Shown here: piece by piece, positions 12,584-19,876 of the stretch
How the letters are laid out: every line of letters starts with the position of its first letter
Numbering within the stretch: the stretch's first letter is position 1
Origin: Methanosarcinales archaeon
GTDB lineage: Archaea; Halobacteriota; Methanosarcinia; Methanosarcinales; Methanogasteraceae
Assembly (NCBI GenBank): GCA_030605805.1
Contig: JAUWHQ010000107.1
Span: 1-19,948, forward strand
Reading direction: 5' to 3'
DNA length: 19,948 nt
Notes under the pieces: model-generated
The model's database searches: none
What the model was told of the DNA's origin: nothing
What the model saw: only the letters and a program-made list of their open reading frames with translations
Program-made: the position numbers and the translations under genes

Positions 12584-14640
12584 CACACATCCACCCGGAT
12601 AGAAACACCCGGTTCTTTAGCGATTCTGGCAAGATGGAAGATCTCTTCTGCCGGAAGCGGGATCTCAAAGTCAGAAGTAGTATAACTGTCTTTTCCCATC
12701 CTTTTAGCAGCCTCGATCAGTCCGGACACCATTCTTGGCTCATCGTACAGAAGATATCCCGAATCAGACGAAACAAACCGCAGATTGGGGTACTCCTCCG
12801 AAAGTACGTACAGGAGACACGCACGGTACTCCCTGTTGATATACATGTCAAACTCCGATGATACGATTCCGTTTCGGTCAATCTCCTTTAAGACATCTGA
12901 TGAGTACCGTTTGAGGTCGTTCTTGATCGATTGTGCTTTCTTTCGGCACAGATAGTCCTTGATGCCCATCCGCTCAAGTGTGACATCGATCTTCTGCGCC
13001 GGAAGCACTGCCGTGCCCTCGTACTCCCGGTACTCCGCGGCGCCCACTGTCAGCAGGTACCGCCCATCTCCCGGATTCTCGATTGTGGCGCCCCCGTCCT
13101 CGCCTGTTACGTACCTCAGAGTCACGCCGATGCCGCTTTCGCGCATCAGAGTTACATTCGCGCATTCGATTCCGTTTCCTTCGACATCAGTGACTGTGAT
13201 CGGCAGCGGGTTCTCGATCACCTTTGCACCCTCCGCGAGACGGAGCGTCCGGTCACTGGCGCTGTATGTCGCATCAGAATGGTAGTAATCGTACAGGCGC
13301 AGGAAGTCGTCAGGGTGCGCAACCTTCAGATCGCCTTCTGAAGCCACATCCTTAGCCATCAGTATCTTCCGTATCTGGCGCCCGACTGTCCGGTGATAGC
13401 TACTCAACATCTTGTATGCCTTGCGACCTGTGTCCAGCGCGGGAGCCAGTTCATAGACCATGGCTGCAAACGATTCGGCAGCGTGCCTGACACCATCACC
13501 ATCCCTTGCATCTTCTCTGTTCAGTGTGAATTCCTTCTCTGCAAGCCCGCTTTCCTTCCAGAAGTAATCAGGAGGCATAAACTCTCTTATACTATTCTCT
13601 GTGCTCGATATTTCACCATGCATTCTGTCAACGACCGACTGGCACTGTTCCACGAACACATCTCCGATCTCTTTGAGTCTCACGAGTTTTTCAGGACTTG
13701 ATGCGTCAAGCACTTCTTCTTTAAGCTCTGTAAATTTTTCATGATCCACGACACCGATTGCAATATCGAGAGCCTCGAGCAGCGAGTCCCGATATGCCTG
13801 AAATTCCTCTTTTGTTGCGGTCTTCAGCGCAGTGATGCCCTCTTCAAGCGTGGATACCGCTTCCTCGTAATCCTGCGCCTGTATATGCTCTTCGACCTGC
13901 ACACCATGCATGCCATGCACATCGGACGGCAGATCGGCGGCGTGGGCTGCAAGCTTCTCTGCACCATCCGCGCACTTCCGCAGCGCATTTTCAGTATTAG
14001 TCTTCAGTCGATCCAGATAATCAACAATTTCTTCGAGATCCTTATCTGGCAGCGTAAGAGAGTCCATTTCAGAGAGATACGAGGCAAGATCGTATCCTGC
14101 AGCATTGAGTGTCTCGAGTTTCGTGCGTGCGTCATCGGTGCGCCCGACCGCCTCGTCATACAGCCGATCAATGAAATCCAGCCGCACCTGATCAAGATTC
14201 TGACCGATGCCCCTGATCGCAAAGAGGGTCACGCCTTTGATGATTTCCGAGTCGCAGTCAACCGTCTGGCTATCAGGATCGATGCTCCCGCCGCTGCTTT
14301 CTATCGCACCGCGGGCAGCCTCCATCTCGACTGCGCTCTGCTGGATGGTGATTGCATGAACGTCCTCGAGCTCATGCATCCGGCTGCGAAGATGGAGAAA
14401 ATCCCTGCCGATGTCGCGGAGTTCACGGATCTTCACGCGGGCAGCCGGGTCCTCGAGCCGCCGCTGTTTCACTGATTTGATGTACCACGCCGACGCGATG
14501 ATGATGGCGGCTGGCACGCCGATGATCGCAAACGCAAGCGCAATGTCGGAACCCGCCTGTAAGAATAATGCGACCGCTATTATACCTACCAAAAGCACAG
14601 ACAGGACTGCAATGGCAATATTCCGTACATCCTTGTTCAT
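12583..14640 (-). CDS. Large membrane-anchored helical protein with a beta-sandwich-like insert, unknown function
   Basis: A 685-residue protein that I do not recognise. Two hydrophobic segments at about 9-27 and 33-52 form an N-terminal hairpin anchor. Residues 60-450 are charged and strongly helical (for example VKIRELRDIGRDFLHLRSRM, and the helices at 225-345), likely a coiled-coil or helical-repeat rod. Around 480-570 is a carboxypeptidase-regulatory-like or peptide-sandwich segment (PLPITVTDVEGNGI, VTLMRESG, DGRYLLTVGAAEY). A final alpha/beta region ends the protein. The 28-base distance from TTTTAAGTT to the ATG at 14640 suggests a leaderless mRNA. Its stop overlaps the thiC start by one base, an odd pairing with no evident shared pathway. 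Divergent from the DUF1616-like gene, perhaps acting together at the membrane. Confidence 0.75.
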   Translation of the reverse strand: MNKDVRNIAIAVLSVLLVGIIAVALFLQAGSDIALAFAIIGVPAAIIIASAWYIKSVKQRRLEDPAARVKIRELRDIGRDFLHLRSRMHELEDVHAITIQQSAVEMEAARGAIESSGGSIDPDSQTVDCDSEIIKGVTLFAIRGIGQNLDQVRLDFIDRLYDEAVGRTDDARTKLETLNAAGYDLASYLSEMDSLTLPDKDLEEIVDYLDRLKTNTENALRKCADGAEKLAAHAADLPSDVHGMHGVQVEEHIQAQDYEEAVSTLEEGITALKTATKEEFQAYRDSLLEALDIAIGVVDHEKFTELKEEVLDASSPEKLVRLKEIGDVFVEQCQSVVDRMHGEISSTENSIREFMPPDYFWKESGLAEKEFTLNREDARDGDGVRHAAESFAAMVYELAPALDTGRKAYKMLSSYHRTVGRQIRKILMAKDVASEGDLKVAHPDDFLRLYDYYHSDATYSASDRTLRLAEGAKVIENPLPITVTDVEGNGIECANVTLMRESGIGVTLRYVTGEDGGATIENPGDGRYLLTVGAAEYREYEGTAVLPAQKIDVTLERMGIKDYLCRKKAQSIKNDLKRYSSDVLKEIDRNGIVSSEFDMYINREYRACLLYVLSEEYPNLRFVSSDSGYLLYDEPRMVSGLIEAAKRMGKDSYTTSDFEIPLPAEEIFHLARIAKEPGVSIRVDV

Positions 14641-14641
14641 C

Positions 14642-14700
14642 GTTCTGATTCTTATCGGCAGAACTTAAAACCCTATCGTAGAATGGTCAAAGAATAAATA
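14642..14700. promoter_or_regulatory. Divergent promoters between the membrane protein and DUF1616 genes
   Basis: A minus-strand TATA-like TTTTAAGTT (about 14663-14671) serves the gene starting at 14640, and a plus-strand AATAAATA (14693-14700) lies about 25 bases before the ATG at 14723. GTTCTG (14642-14647) and CAGAAC (14659-14664) form an inverted repeat close to the minus-strand start. Confidence 0.4.
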
Positions 14701-14722
14701 CCGTCGGGAATATAGATGTATT

Positions 14723-15223
14723 ATGGTGGAACTTGGAAGAACCGGATGGGACATCGACCGGGTGCTAACGGTCATCCTGCTTATCTCGATCATTGTCTCG
14801 GTCTGCATGGTCGTCTATGTCATCGTAACGCCCAAACAGGGCGAGAAGTTCACAGAATTCTATATTCTTGGCATAGACGGGATGGCAGACGAGTATCCCA
14901 CGCAGCTTACGGTTGGAGAGGATGGAAAGTTGATTATAGGCATCGTAAATCACGAATACACCAATGTTTCGTATCGGCTGGAAGTGGAACTCGATGGGGT
15001 GGTCATACACACGGAACAGATCGATCTGGCGCATGATGAAGTATGGGAGGAGCCGTTCACGTTCAAAGCAACTGCGGAAGGGAATGACCGGAAGTTGGGA
15101 CTGCTGCTGTACAGAGAAGGGGCAGATGCGGCGTACCGGTCGCTTCATCTGTGGGTGGATGTCGCGCCGCGGGGTGACGGGGTAATGATAGTCTTAAATA
15201 AGATCGTGGTGACGGTGCTATGA
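14723..15223 (+). CDS. DUF1616-type membrane protein, single-anchor form
   Basis: A 166-residue protein with one transmembrane segment at about 14-36 (VLTVILLISIIVSVCMVVYV), followed by an outward beta domain: FTEFYILGIDGMADEYPTQL, LIIGIVNHEYTNVSYRLEVE, EPFTFKATAEG, and the closing LHLWVDV. This matches the C-terminal part of DUF1616 proteins, which usually have several membrane helices and in archaea often neighbour surface-polysaccharide genes. Here only one helix and the domain are present. The function is unknown. ATG 14723 has a TATA-like box about 25 bases upstream and no ribosome site. Divergent from the large anchored protein at 14640. Confidence 0.8.
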   Translation: MVELGRTGWDIDRVLTVILLISIIVSVCMVVYVIVTPKQGEKFTEFYILGIDGMADEYPTQLTVGEDGKLIIGIVNHEYTNVSYRLEVELDGVVIHTEQIDLAHDEVWEEPFTFKATAEGNDRKLGLLLYREGADAAYRSLHLWVDVAPRGDGVMIVLNKIVVTVL

Positions 15224-15245
15224 TGAATCCTCCTCTCGGACTTGG

Positions 15246-15267
15246 CTGGGGAACCCCAAAACCCCAG
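15246..15267. repeat. G/C hairpin after the DUF1616 gene
   Basis: CTGGGG (15246-15251) pairs with CCCCAG (15262-15267); GGGGAACCCC (15248-15257) is an alternative short hairpin. No T tract follows, so a terminator role is uncertain. The rest of 15224-15347 holds only the promoter of the next gene. Confidence 0.35.
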
Positions 15268-15317
15268 AGCCGCAATCATCCGGTGGACTGGGGGCTGAAC
15301 GGTGAGCGAATTAAAGA

Positions 15318-15326
15318 GATATTAAA
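15318..15326 (+). promoter_or_regulatory. TATA box of the 93-residue gene
   Basis: GATATTAAA lies about 22-28 bases before the ATG at 15348 with no ribosome site between, again suggesting a leaderless mRNA. Confidence 0.45.
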
Positions 15327-15347
15327 ATCATTAAAACAATCCCAATC

Positions 15348-15629
15348 ATGACCCAAGCAAAAAAAATCCCCTGCGAGATTATATCGATTAGAGAAGGCAA
15401 GACATGGAACAACGTCATCGTGCGGCAGAAATCAACAGGTAAGCAGATGTTCTTTGGCAAGGTAAAGAAGGATCTTGACATTGCCGTCGGCGATGCCGCG
15501 TATATGGAGGTTGAGGCTATGGCATCCGAGCTTCCTGAAACTCCGCTGCGTGTGACGCTCTACGATAAAAGCGGTACGAAGATCGACTGGGTAATTATAC
15601 AGCCGACCATGTTCGATGTCGGCAGATGA
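15348..15629 (+). CDS. Small hypothetical protein, probable beta-barrel
   Basis: A 93-residue protein built of alternating strands: CEIISIREGKTWNNVIVRQK, KQMFFGKVKK, AAYMEVEAMA and LRVTLYDKSG, ending WVIIQPTMF. It looks like a small beta-barrel (OB- or SH3-like), but no family is recognised and no catalytic residue stands out. A good TATA box and the absence of an overlapping gene support it as a real gene. It ends nine bases before the convergent CBS-domain gene. Confidence 0.65.
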   Translation: MTQAKKIPCEIISIREGKTWNNVIVRQKSTGKQMFFGKVKKDLDIAVGDAAYMEVEAMASELPETPLRVTLYDKSGTKIDWVIIQPTMFDVGR

Positions 15630-15638
15630 TGCAGATGA

Positions 15639-16112
15639 TCATTCTTGCTTGCCGGCAATTCCGGTAATCACGTCGCCACGCGTGACGATGCCTGCCAGCA
15701 CACCCTCCTCGATCACAGGCAGCCGGTTGATCCGGTGATTCACCATCAGCGTACTGGCAGCCTCGATCGAATCGTCTGGCGAGATCGTGTGCACGCGTTT
15801 TGTCATGATCGTGCGCACGGGTTTTGCACCCACGTCCTCAAGCGCCTTCTTTGCATCCTCCCATCCGATCAGTTCGCGTAAAGGTATCTCAATGATCTCA
15901 AGCGGGCTTGGGAGCCACAGAGTTCGGTCGTGCTCTGGAATTTCGAGCAGCTTTAACACGTCTGACTCGGTGACGATTCCAGCCAGCCGGTCACCATCCA
16001 TCACCGGCATGCCGCTGATGTTGTGCTGCTTTAATGCTGCTGCCGCGGTTCTGATGGTGTCGTCGATCTGGCAGGTGATGACCCGGTCATGCATAACCTC
16101 TCTGACGTTCAT
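15639..16112 (-). CDS. CBS-domain pair protein
   Basis: A 157-residue protein consisting of two CBS motifs (a Bateman module) and little else. The first spans about 3-56 (MHDRVITCQIDDTIRTAAAA, ISGMPVMDGDRLAGIVTESD); a linker of about 40 residues follows (LWLPSPLEIIEIPLRELIGW); the second spans about 98-152 (TIMTKRVHTISPDDSIEAA, INRLPVIEEGVLAGIVTRGD). Such proteins bind adenine nucleotides or SAM and regulate unknown partners. No clear ribosome site precedes the ATG at 16112. Convergent with the 93-residue gene. Confidence 0.9.
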   Translation of the reverse strand: MNVREVMHDRVITCQIDDTIRTAAAALKQHNISGMPVMDGDRLAGIVTESDVLKLLEIPEHDRTLWLPSPLEIIEIPLRELIGWEDAKKALEDVGAKPVRTIMTKRVHTISPDDSIEAASTLMVNHRINRLPVIEEGVLAGIVTRGDVITGIAGKQE

Positions 16113-16178
16113 AGGGAGGGTGTTTCTGGTTCATCCGGTGTATTCCTTTCGGTGATGTGATACGCGATTCCGCCGATA

Positions 16179-16223
16179 TTCGGATTTGATCCGAAAATAG
16201 TCATGCAGCCAAGGTGACCTTGG
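16179..16223. repeat. Two short hairpins between the CBS gene and rps8e
   Basis: TTCGGAT (16179-16185) and ATCCGAA (16189-16195) form a 7-base stem with a 3-base loop. CCAAGG (16209-16214) and CCTTGG (16218-16223) form a 6-base stem with loop TGA. They lie in the 199-base gap downstream of rps8e on the minus strand and could be termination or processing signals, or part of a small RNA. Confidence 0.45.
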
Positions 16224-16311
16224 GGGACTCATGAGCGATTAACGCTTCCAGATATAATCAAGTCTGCTATTCTTGATACGGGCAGTCCACGAGGCATGAC
16301 CAAAAACAGGA

Positions 16312-16686
16312 TCAGATCAACACCGCGTTGACGACCCCTTCCTGCCCGGGTCGGTTGGTCACCCGTGCAGAACCAAGCTCGGTTTTGATGATCGCACCTC
16401 TGGTGATGATGTTACGCCTTGTATAGTACTGGTTCGCAGGATTTCCTTCCACGGTCTCGATCGTGGTTTTGCGGGTCGTGGTCTCCTTCGGATCGGTCAC
16501 GTTCGCCACATCACACCGGTACAGGCGCATCTTCTGATTTCCGCCAAAGGTACGCACCTTCCTGCTGCGCGTCGCTGCAAGATGAGTGTCAGTGGCATCA
16601 CGTCCATTTTCGAACTTCCGTTTTCCGCGGTTTCTTCTATCTCTGCCACCGCTTGGCTTGCGTCTTGATTTTCCTTGCCATTTCAT
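16312..16686 (-). CDS. rps8e: 30S ribosomal protein S8e
   Basis: A 124-residue basic protein that is full-length archaeal S8e, a small-subunit protein absent from bacteria. It starts MKWQGKSRRKPSGGRDRRNRGKR without its middle altered, continues with THLAATRSRKVRTFGGNQKM and ends NPANQYYTRRNIITRGAIIK, AELGS-type and GQEGVVNAVLI blocks, as expected. A GGAG site lies nine bases before the ATG at 16686. It follows the tRNA-Arg gene by 26 bases on the same strand with no promoter between, so co-transcription and tRNA processing are likely. Confidence 0.97.
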   Translation of the reverse strand: MKWQGKSRRKPSGGRDRRNRGKRKFENGRDATDTHLAATRSRKVRTFGGNQKMRLYRCDVANVTDPKETTTRKTTIETVEGNPANQYYTRRNIITRGAIIKTELGSARVTNRPGQEGVVNAVLI

Positions 16687-16712
16687 GATTTGTTTCTCCT
16701 ATTTGGTGTTAG

Positions 16713-16784
16713 CGTCCCGGCCGGGACTCGAACCCGGGTCTAAGGCTCCGCAAGCCCTAAGGATATCCGCTACCACATCGGGAC
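16713..16784 (-). tRNA. tRNA-Arg, anticodon GCG
   Basis: A 72-base cloverleaf. Acceptor GTCCCGA pairs with CCGGGAC (the seventh pair is an A-C mismatch), the anticodon stem is AGGGC/GCCTT around loop TTGCGGA (anticodon GCG, arginine), and the T arm is CCGGG-TTCGAGT-CCCGG. The D arm is weak, with two G-C pairs, a T-T pair and T at position 10 instead of G. U8, A14, G18-G19 and the TTCGA loop are all conserved. The discriminator is G, and CCA is not encoded. No intron is seen. Confidence 0.9.
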
Positions 16785-16806
16785 GCATCACCTTTGTGCT
16801 CGCAGA

Positions 16807-16814
16807 TTATTAAA
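16807..16814 (-). promoter_or_regulatory. TATA box of the tRNA-Arg/rps8e unit
   Basis: TTTAATAA on the minus strand, preceded by CC, about 23 bases before the tRNA 5' end, the expected spacing for transcription starting just ahead of the tRNA. Confidence 0.6.
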
Positions 16815-16946
16815 GGTTGTCTGCCCATGCCCTGGCACCTGTTTAAAGTCGCCTCTGATTTACCGCAAACCACACCTGTCCTGGCACATGTTTTTTCTCA
16901 AACTGACCGGAAGAGACCAAAGAGTGCCCGCATGACAGGAGTCTCA

Positions 16947-16953
16947 TTTATAT
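16947..16953 (+). promoter_or_regulatory. TATA box of the MoxR gene
   Basis: TTTATAT lies 23 bases before the ATG at 16977, with no clear ribosome site, pointing to a leaderless mRNA and arguing for this start over the longer frame beginning at 16794. Confidence 0.5.
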
Positions 16954-16976
16954 CGAGTCAGGTCACATATATTTGC

Positions 16977-17945
16977 ATGGAGCAACCGTCCCAGAAATCA
17001 GATCTGTCCCGGATATATCATGACGCGGGCGGCATCATCAACTCGGTATTCCACGAGGTCGAGAAGGTCATCGTTGGTCAGAAGGATACTGTGGAACATC
17101 TGTTGATAGCGATACTGAGTAACGGACATGCGCTTGTGGAGAGTAACCCGGGACTTGGGAAGACGCTCATGATCAGCACGCTGTCGAAGGTGATGGACCT
17201 GTCGTTCAGCCGGATCCAGTGTACCCCTGATCTAATGCCATCTGACATCACCGGCACGTTCATGGTGGAAGAACACGCCGGGGAAAAACGATTTCGGTTC
17301 GAGCGCGGTCCGGTCTTCGCAAACATCGTGCTCGCAGACGAGATCAACCGTGCATCGCCAAAAACGCAGAGCGCACTCCTTGAAGCGATGCAGGAAAAGC
17401 AGATCACTGCCGGAAACGAGACTTTTAAGCTGGATATACCGTTTTTCATCCTTGCAACCCAGAACCCGATCGAGATGGAAGGAACGTTTCCGCTGCCAGA
17501 GGCGCAGCTCGACAGGTTCCTGCTGAAGATATTGATGGACTATCCTGCTGTCGAGGATGAACGCATCATCGTGGATCGGTACACATCCGCAGTCGAACCA
17601 AGCGTGCAGCGTGTTGTCAGCAGGGATGCGGTGCTAAAGCTGCAGCGTCTGACACGAGAGATCCCGATCTCAGAGGAACTCAAATCCCATGCGATCAATA
17701 TCGTGACTGCGACCCGTAAATGGAACAACATCGAGTACGGCGCATCGCCCCGCGCCTCGATCGCTCTGATACTGACGGCAAAGGCGAGAGCGTTGATTCG
17801 CGGGCGTAATTACGTATCCAGCGAAGACATTCATGCGATGGCTTATCCGGTCCTGAGGCACAGGATCATCCTGAAGTTTGAAGCCGAGCGGACAGGGATC
17901 ACGCATGACCACATAATCGCCGAGATTATCAAGAACACGAAATAG
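16977..17945 (+). CDS. MoxR-family AAA+ ATPase
   Basis: A 322-residue AAA+ chaperone-type ATPase. It has VIVGQKDTVEHLLIAIL (31-47), a P-loop SNPGLGKT (56-63) whose first residue is Ser instead of the more usual Gly or Asp, Walker B IVLADE (117-122) followed by INRASPKTQSALLEAMQE, sensor 1 ILATQNPIEMEG with N163, and arginine finger region AQLDRF (R180). The C-terminal helical lid is complete. MoxR ATPases usually assist metal or cofactor insertion together with von Willebrand A or DUF58 partners encoded next door; none is seen here, so this copy is an orphan. The upstream frame to 16794 would extend it by 61 residues without family support. Convergent with tyrA. Confidence 0.92.
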   Translation: MEQPSQKSDLSRIYHDAGGIINSVFHEVEKVIVGQKDTVEHLLIAILSNGHALVESNPGLGKTLMISTLSKVMDLSFSRIQCTPDLMPSDITGTFMVEEHAGEKRFRFERGPVFANIVLADEINRASPKTQSALLEAMQEKQITAGNETFKLDIPFFILATQNPIEMEGTFPLPEAQLDRFLLKILMDYPAVEDERIIVDRYTSAVEPSVQRVVSRDAVLKLQRLTREIPISEELKSHAINIVTATRKWNNIEYGASPRASIALILTAKARALIRGRNYVSSEDIHAMAYPVLRHRIILKFEAERTGITHDHIIAEIIKNTK

Positions 17946-18118
17946 GGAAATCGGGGCGGGGTTTTGTGGTGATCGAACATTTGCTTTGATATGCATGACG
18001 TGAGCCGTCTACTAATACTGATCTCTGCGCAAAAGGTGTCAACGTGTATCGGTGTTGAGCGGTACAACTTCACAGTAGTTCCGAAACACACCCGGGGTTC
18101 CGAATCAAAAGTGAAACT

Positions 18119-19423
18119 TCACCCCCGCCGCACGCACCCGATCCCTGAGAGAATCGCCTCGACCCTGCTCTCGACCTCATCAGGGTTGTGATCGCCAAGA
18201 ATCTCGATCCGGAAGGTTGCGCTATGCTTTGGCTCATACCGGTCGATCACATCCGCACCGACCACACCATCGCCACCCATCCCGGTTATCACATCACACA
18301 CCACAGACGGATCTGCGCGGTCAGGCAGTATGACTGAAATATCCCGCCTCGACCTGCGCAGATTTGCAAGTTTCCAGTCGTATAACTCGGAATCGCTGAG
18401 CAATCTGATGTTTTCGATCTTCAATTCAACAGACTTCCGCGCTTCTTCCATGATGATGGTTCTCGGAGTGACCTTTGTGATGATACCGACGTGCGTCACC
18501 CCTGAACGCAGATGCAGCACCGCTTTCTCGCTGCCGATCGAGCGAATCATCTCCTCGATTTCCGCAATTTTCGCATTGATCAGCTTATCAGACCGCTTTA
18601 GCGCAGATTCCGTGTCTCCGAAGTGGGATGCCGCATTCTTCATCAGATCATAGAAATCCTCGACAGAATTACTGCTGACGAGCTCTGACAGGCGCATGCA
18701 CTCGGTGATGAACGCTTCACGCACCTCTGCGACCGCCGGGTTGTTCGTCTGGATCATTGCGTACAGATGCGGGTTCTGACCGAGTATTCTCCCGACAAAA
18801 TCGAGCATAATTTCATACACAGGACTCATGAACTTTCTTGACTCGGAAACCTCGAAATCGAGACTCCGAAATGTCGATCCGATGCTGATGTAAGCGAAAT
18901 GGGTCAGCCCCTGCACCACTGCCATGACCCGGTCATGCGTCTTTGCATCCACGATCTCGACGTTCGCACCCTCGTCCTCGAAGAGATCGGTGATAACAGG
19001 AAGCCACCGTCCGCATCTGCTCGAAGGCGTGATCATCACAGTCTGCCCGCGGATGTCAGGGATGCTCGGACCAAACATCGGATGCGTGCCGATCACCTCG
19101 ACGCCGTCAGGGGCAAAACGCTCCATCGCATCAAGCGGACTCTTCTTTATCGAGGTCATATCCATGAGAAGACTCCCGCGGACCATCTTCGGAGCGATCT
19201 CTTCAATCGTAGCCTCGGTCACATCGATAGGAACCGAAATCACGACGATGTCGCTCTCACGGATCGCTCTATCCTGGTCGTGCGCATACATGGCACCGAG
19301 CCGCTGTGCAATATCGACCCTGCCGCTTCTGCCCCGGACTGCGACCTCATGCCCGAGGCGACTGAAGAACCGTGTGAACCACTGTCCGAGTTCGCCTGTG
19401 CCGCCGATGATTAGAATCTTCAT
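18119..19423 (-). CDS. tyrA: Prephenate dehydrogenase with archaeal C-terminal extension
   Basis: A 434-residue TyrA-family enzyme that oxidises prephenate to 4-hydroxyphenylpyruvate for tyrosine synthesis. Residues 1-280 hold the NAD(P) domain and dehydrogenase core: MKILIIGGTGELGQWF (GGTGELG at 7-13), VVISVP (60-65), DMTSIKKSPL, IGTHPMFGPS (111-120), KTHDRVMAVVQGLTHF (161-176). The remaining 150 residues include a regulator-like region (HLRSGVTHVGIITKVTPRTI) and a final alpha/beta segment (ATFRIEILGDHNPDEVESRV) resembling an ACT-like or ferredoxin-like fold, as in other archaeal TyrA proteins of about this length. A GGAG site lies 7 bases before the ATG at 19423, which favours this start over the longer frame to 19522. 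No aro genes are adjacent. Confidence 0.93.
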   Translation of the reverse strand: MKILIIGGTGELGQWFTRFFSRLGHEVAVRGRSGRVDIAQRLGAMYAHDQDRAIRESDIVVISVPIDVTEATIEEIAPKMVRGSLLMDMTSIKKSPLDAMERFAPDGVEVIGTHPMFGPSIPDIRGQTVMITPSSRCGRWLPVITDLFEDEGANVEIVDAKTHDRVMAVVQGLTHFAYISIGSTFRSLDFEVSESRKFMSPVYEIMLDFVGRILGQNPHLYAMIQTNNPAVAEVREAFITECMRLSELVSSNSVEDFYDLMKNAASHFGDTESALKRSDKLINAKIAEIEEMIRSIGSEKAVLHLRSGVTHVGIITKVTPRTIIMEEARKSVELKIENIRLLSDSELYDWKLANLRRSRRDISVILPDRADPSVVCDVITGMGGDGVVGADVIDRYEPKHSATFRIEILGDHNPDEVESRVEAILSGIGCVRRG

Positions 19424-19675
19424 GGATGCTCCTTCTATCATTTCGCGGGTTGCTAAAGATAACCTTTGTGTCAGGCAGGACGCGTGTTCGCTCTCACTCC
19501 CCCTCTCTGGTTGCCAATCCATTTCTAAAATCCGATGTGTGAAGACGGCGCTTCAATCGAATGGGCGGTTGGGATATTCGGGATGACCGAGGGCATGCCC
19601 GGGGTGCATCAAAGAGGTGTGTTACATGCCCAGACACAGCGAGAAAACGGACCTGAGTGTTCCAGTGTTCCAGCC

Positions 19676-19720
19676 TTTCCTCAAGGCTTGGATTTTCACC
19701 GAGCTGTGACAGTATGAATT
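19676..19720. repeat. Dispersed intergenic repeat, copy B
   Basis: 45 bases matching 11086-11128 in the same orientation, nearly identical over the last 28 bases (one C/T difference). It follows GTGTTCCAGTGTTCCAG. Confidence 0.7.
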
Positions 19721-19791
19721 GGCTCTCTGCTAATTCGCGTTGCAAGCACTTTTTCACCCTTCCAGAGGATCCGGTTATGGTAAGGAAAATT

Positions 19792-19876
19792 AAACCACAG
19801 AGAGCACAGAGGAACACAGAGAGCTGTTATTTTTCTCTTTCGATCCCTCTGTGCACTCTGTGTCCTCTGTGGTTTT
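19792..19876. repeat. Large imperfect hairpin of CACAGAG units
   Basis: The left arm (19792-19823) starts AAACCACAGAG and contains three CACAGAG units; the right arm (19845-19876) is an imperfect reverse complement with three CTCTGTG units ending CTCTGTGGTTTT. The loop is about 21 bases. Repeats of this CCACAGAG type are common between genes of many unrelated prokaryotes; their function is unknown. Confidence 0.75.

Noticed and set aside
13741..14475. Plus-strand 244-residue frame
   Set aside because: It is the complement of the large membrane protein's helical region; no protein-like pattern.
18924..19586. Plus-strand 220-residue frame
   Set aside because: It is antisense to tyrA and lacks any family signature.
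19494..19817. Minus-strand 107-residue frame containing ILSQLGENPS
   Set aside because: The same peptide appears at 11091-11126 only because both frames read through the dispersed repeat; no start signal or protein pattern.
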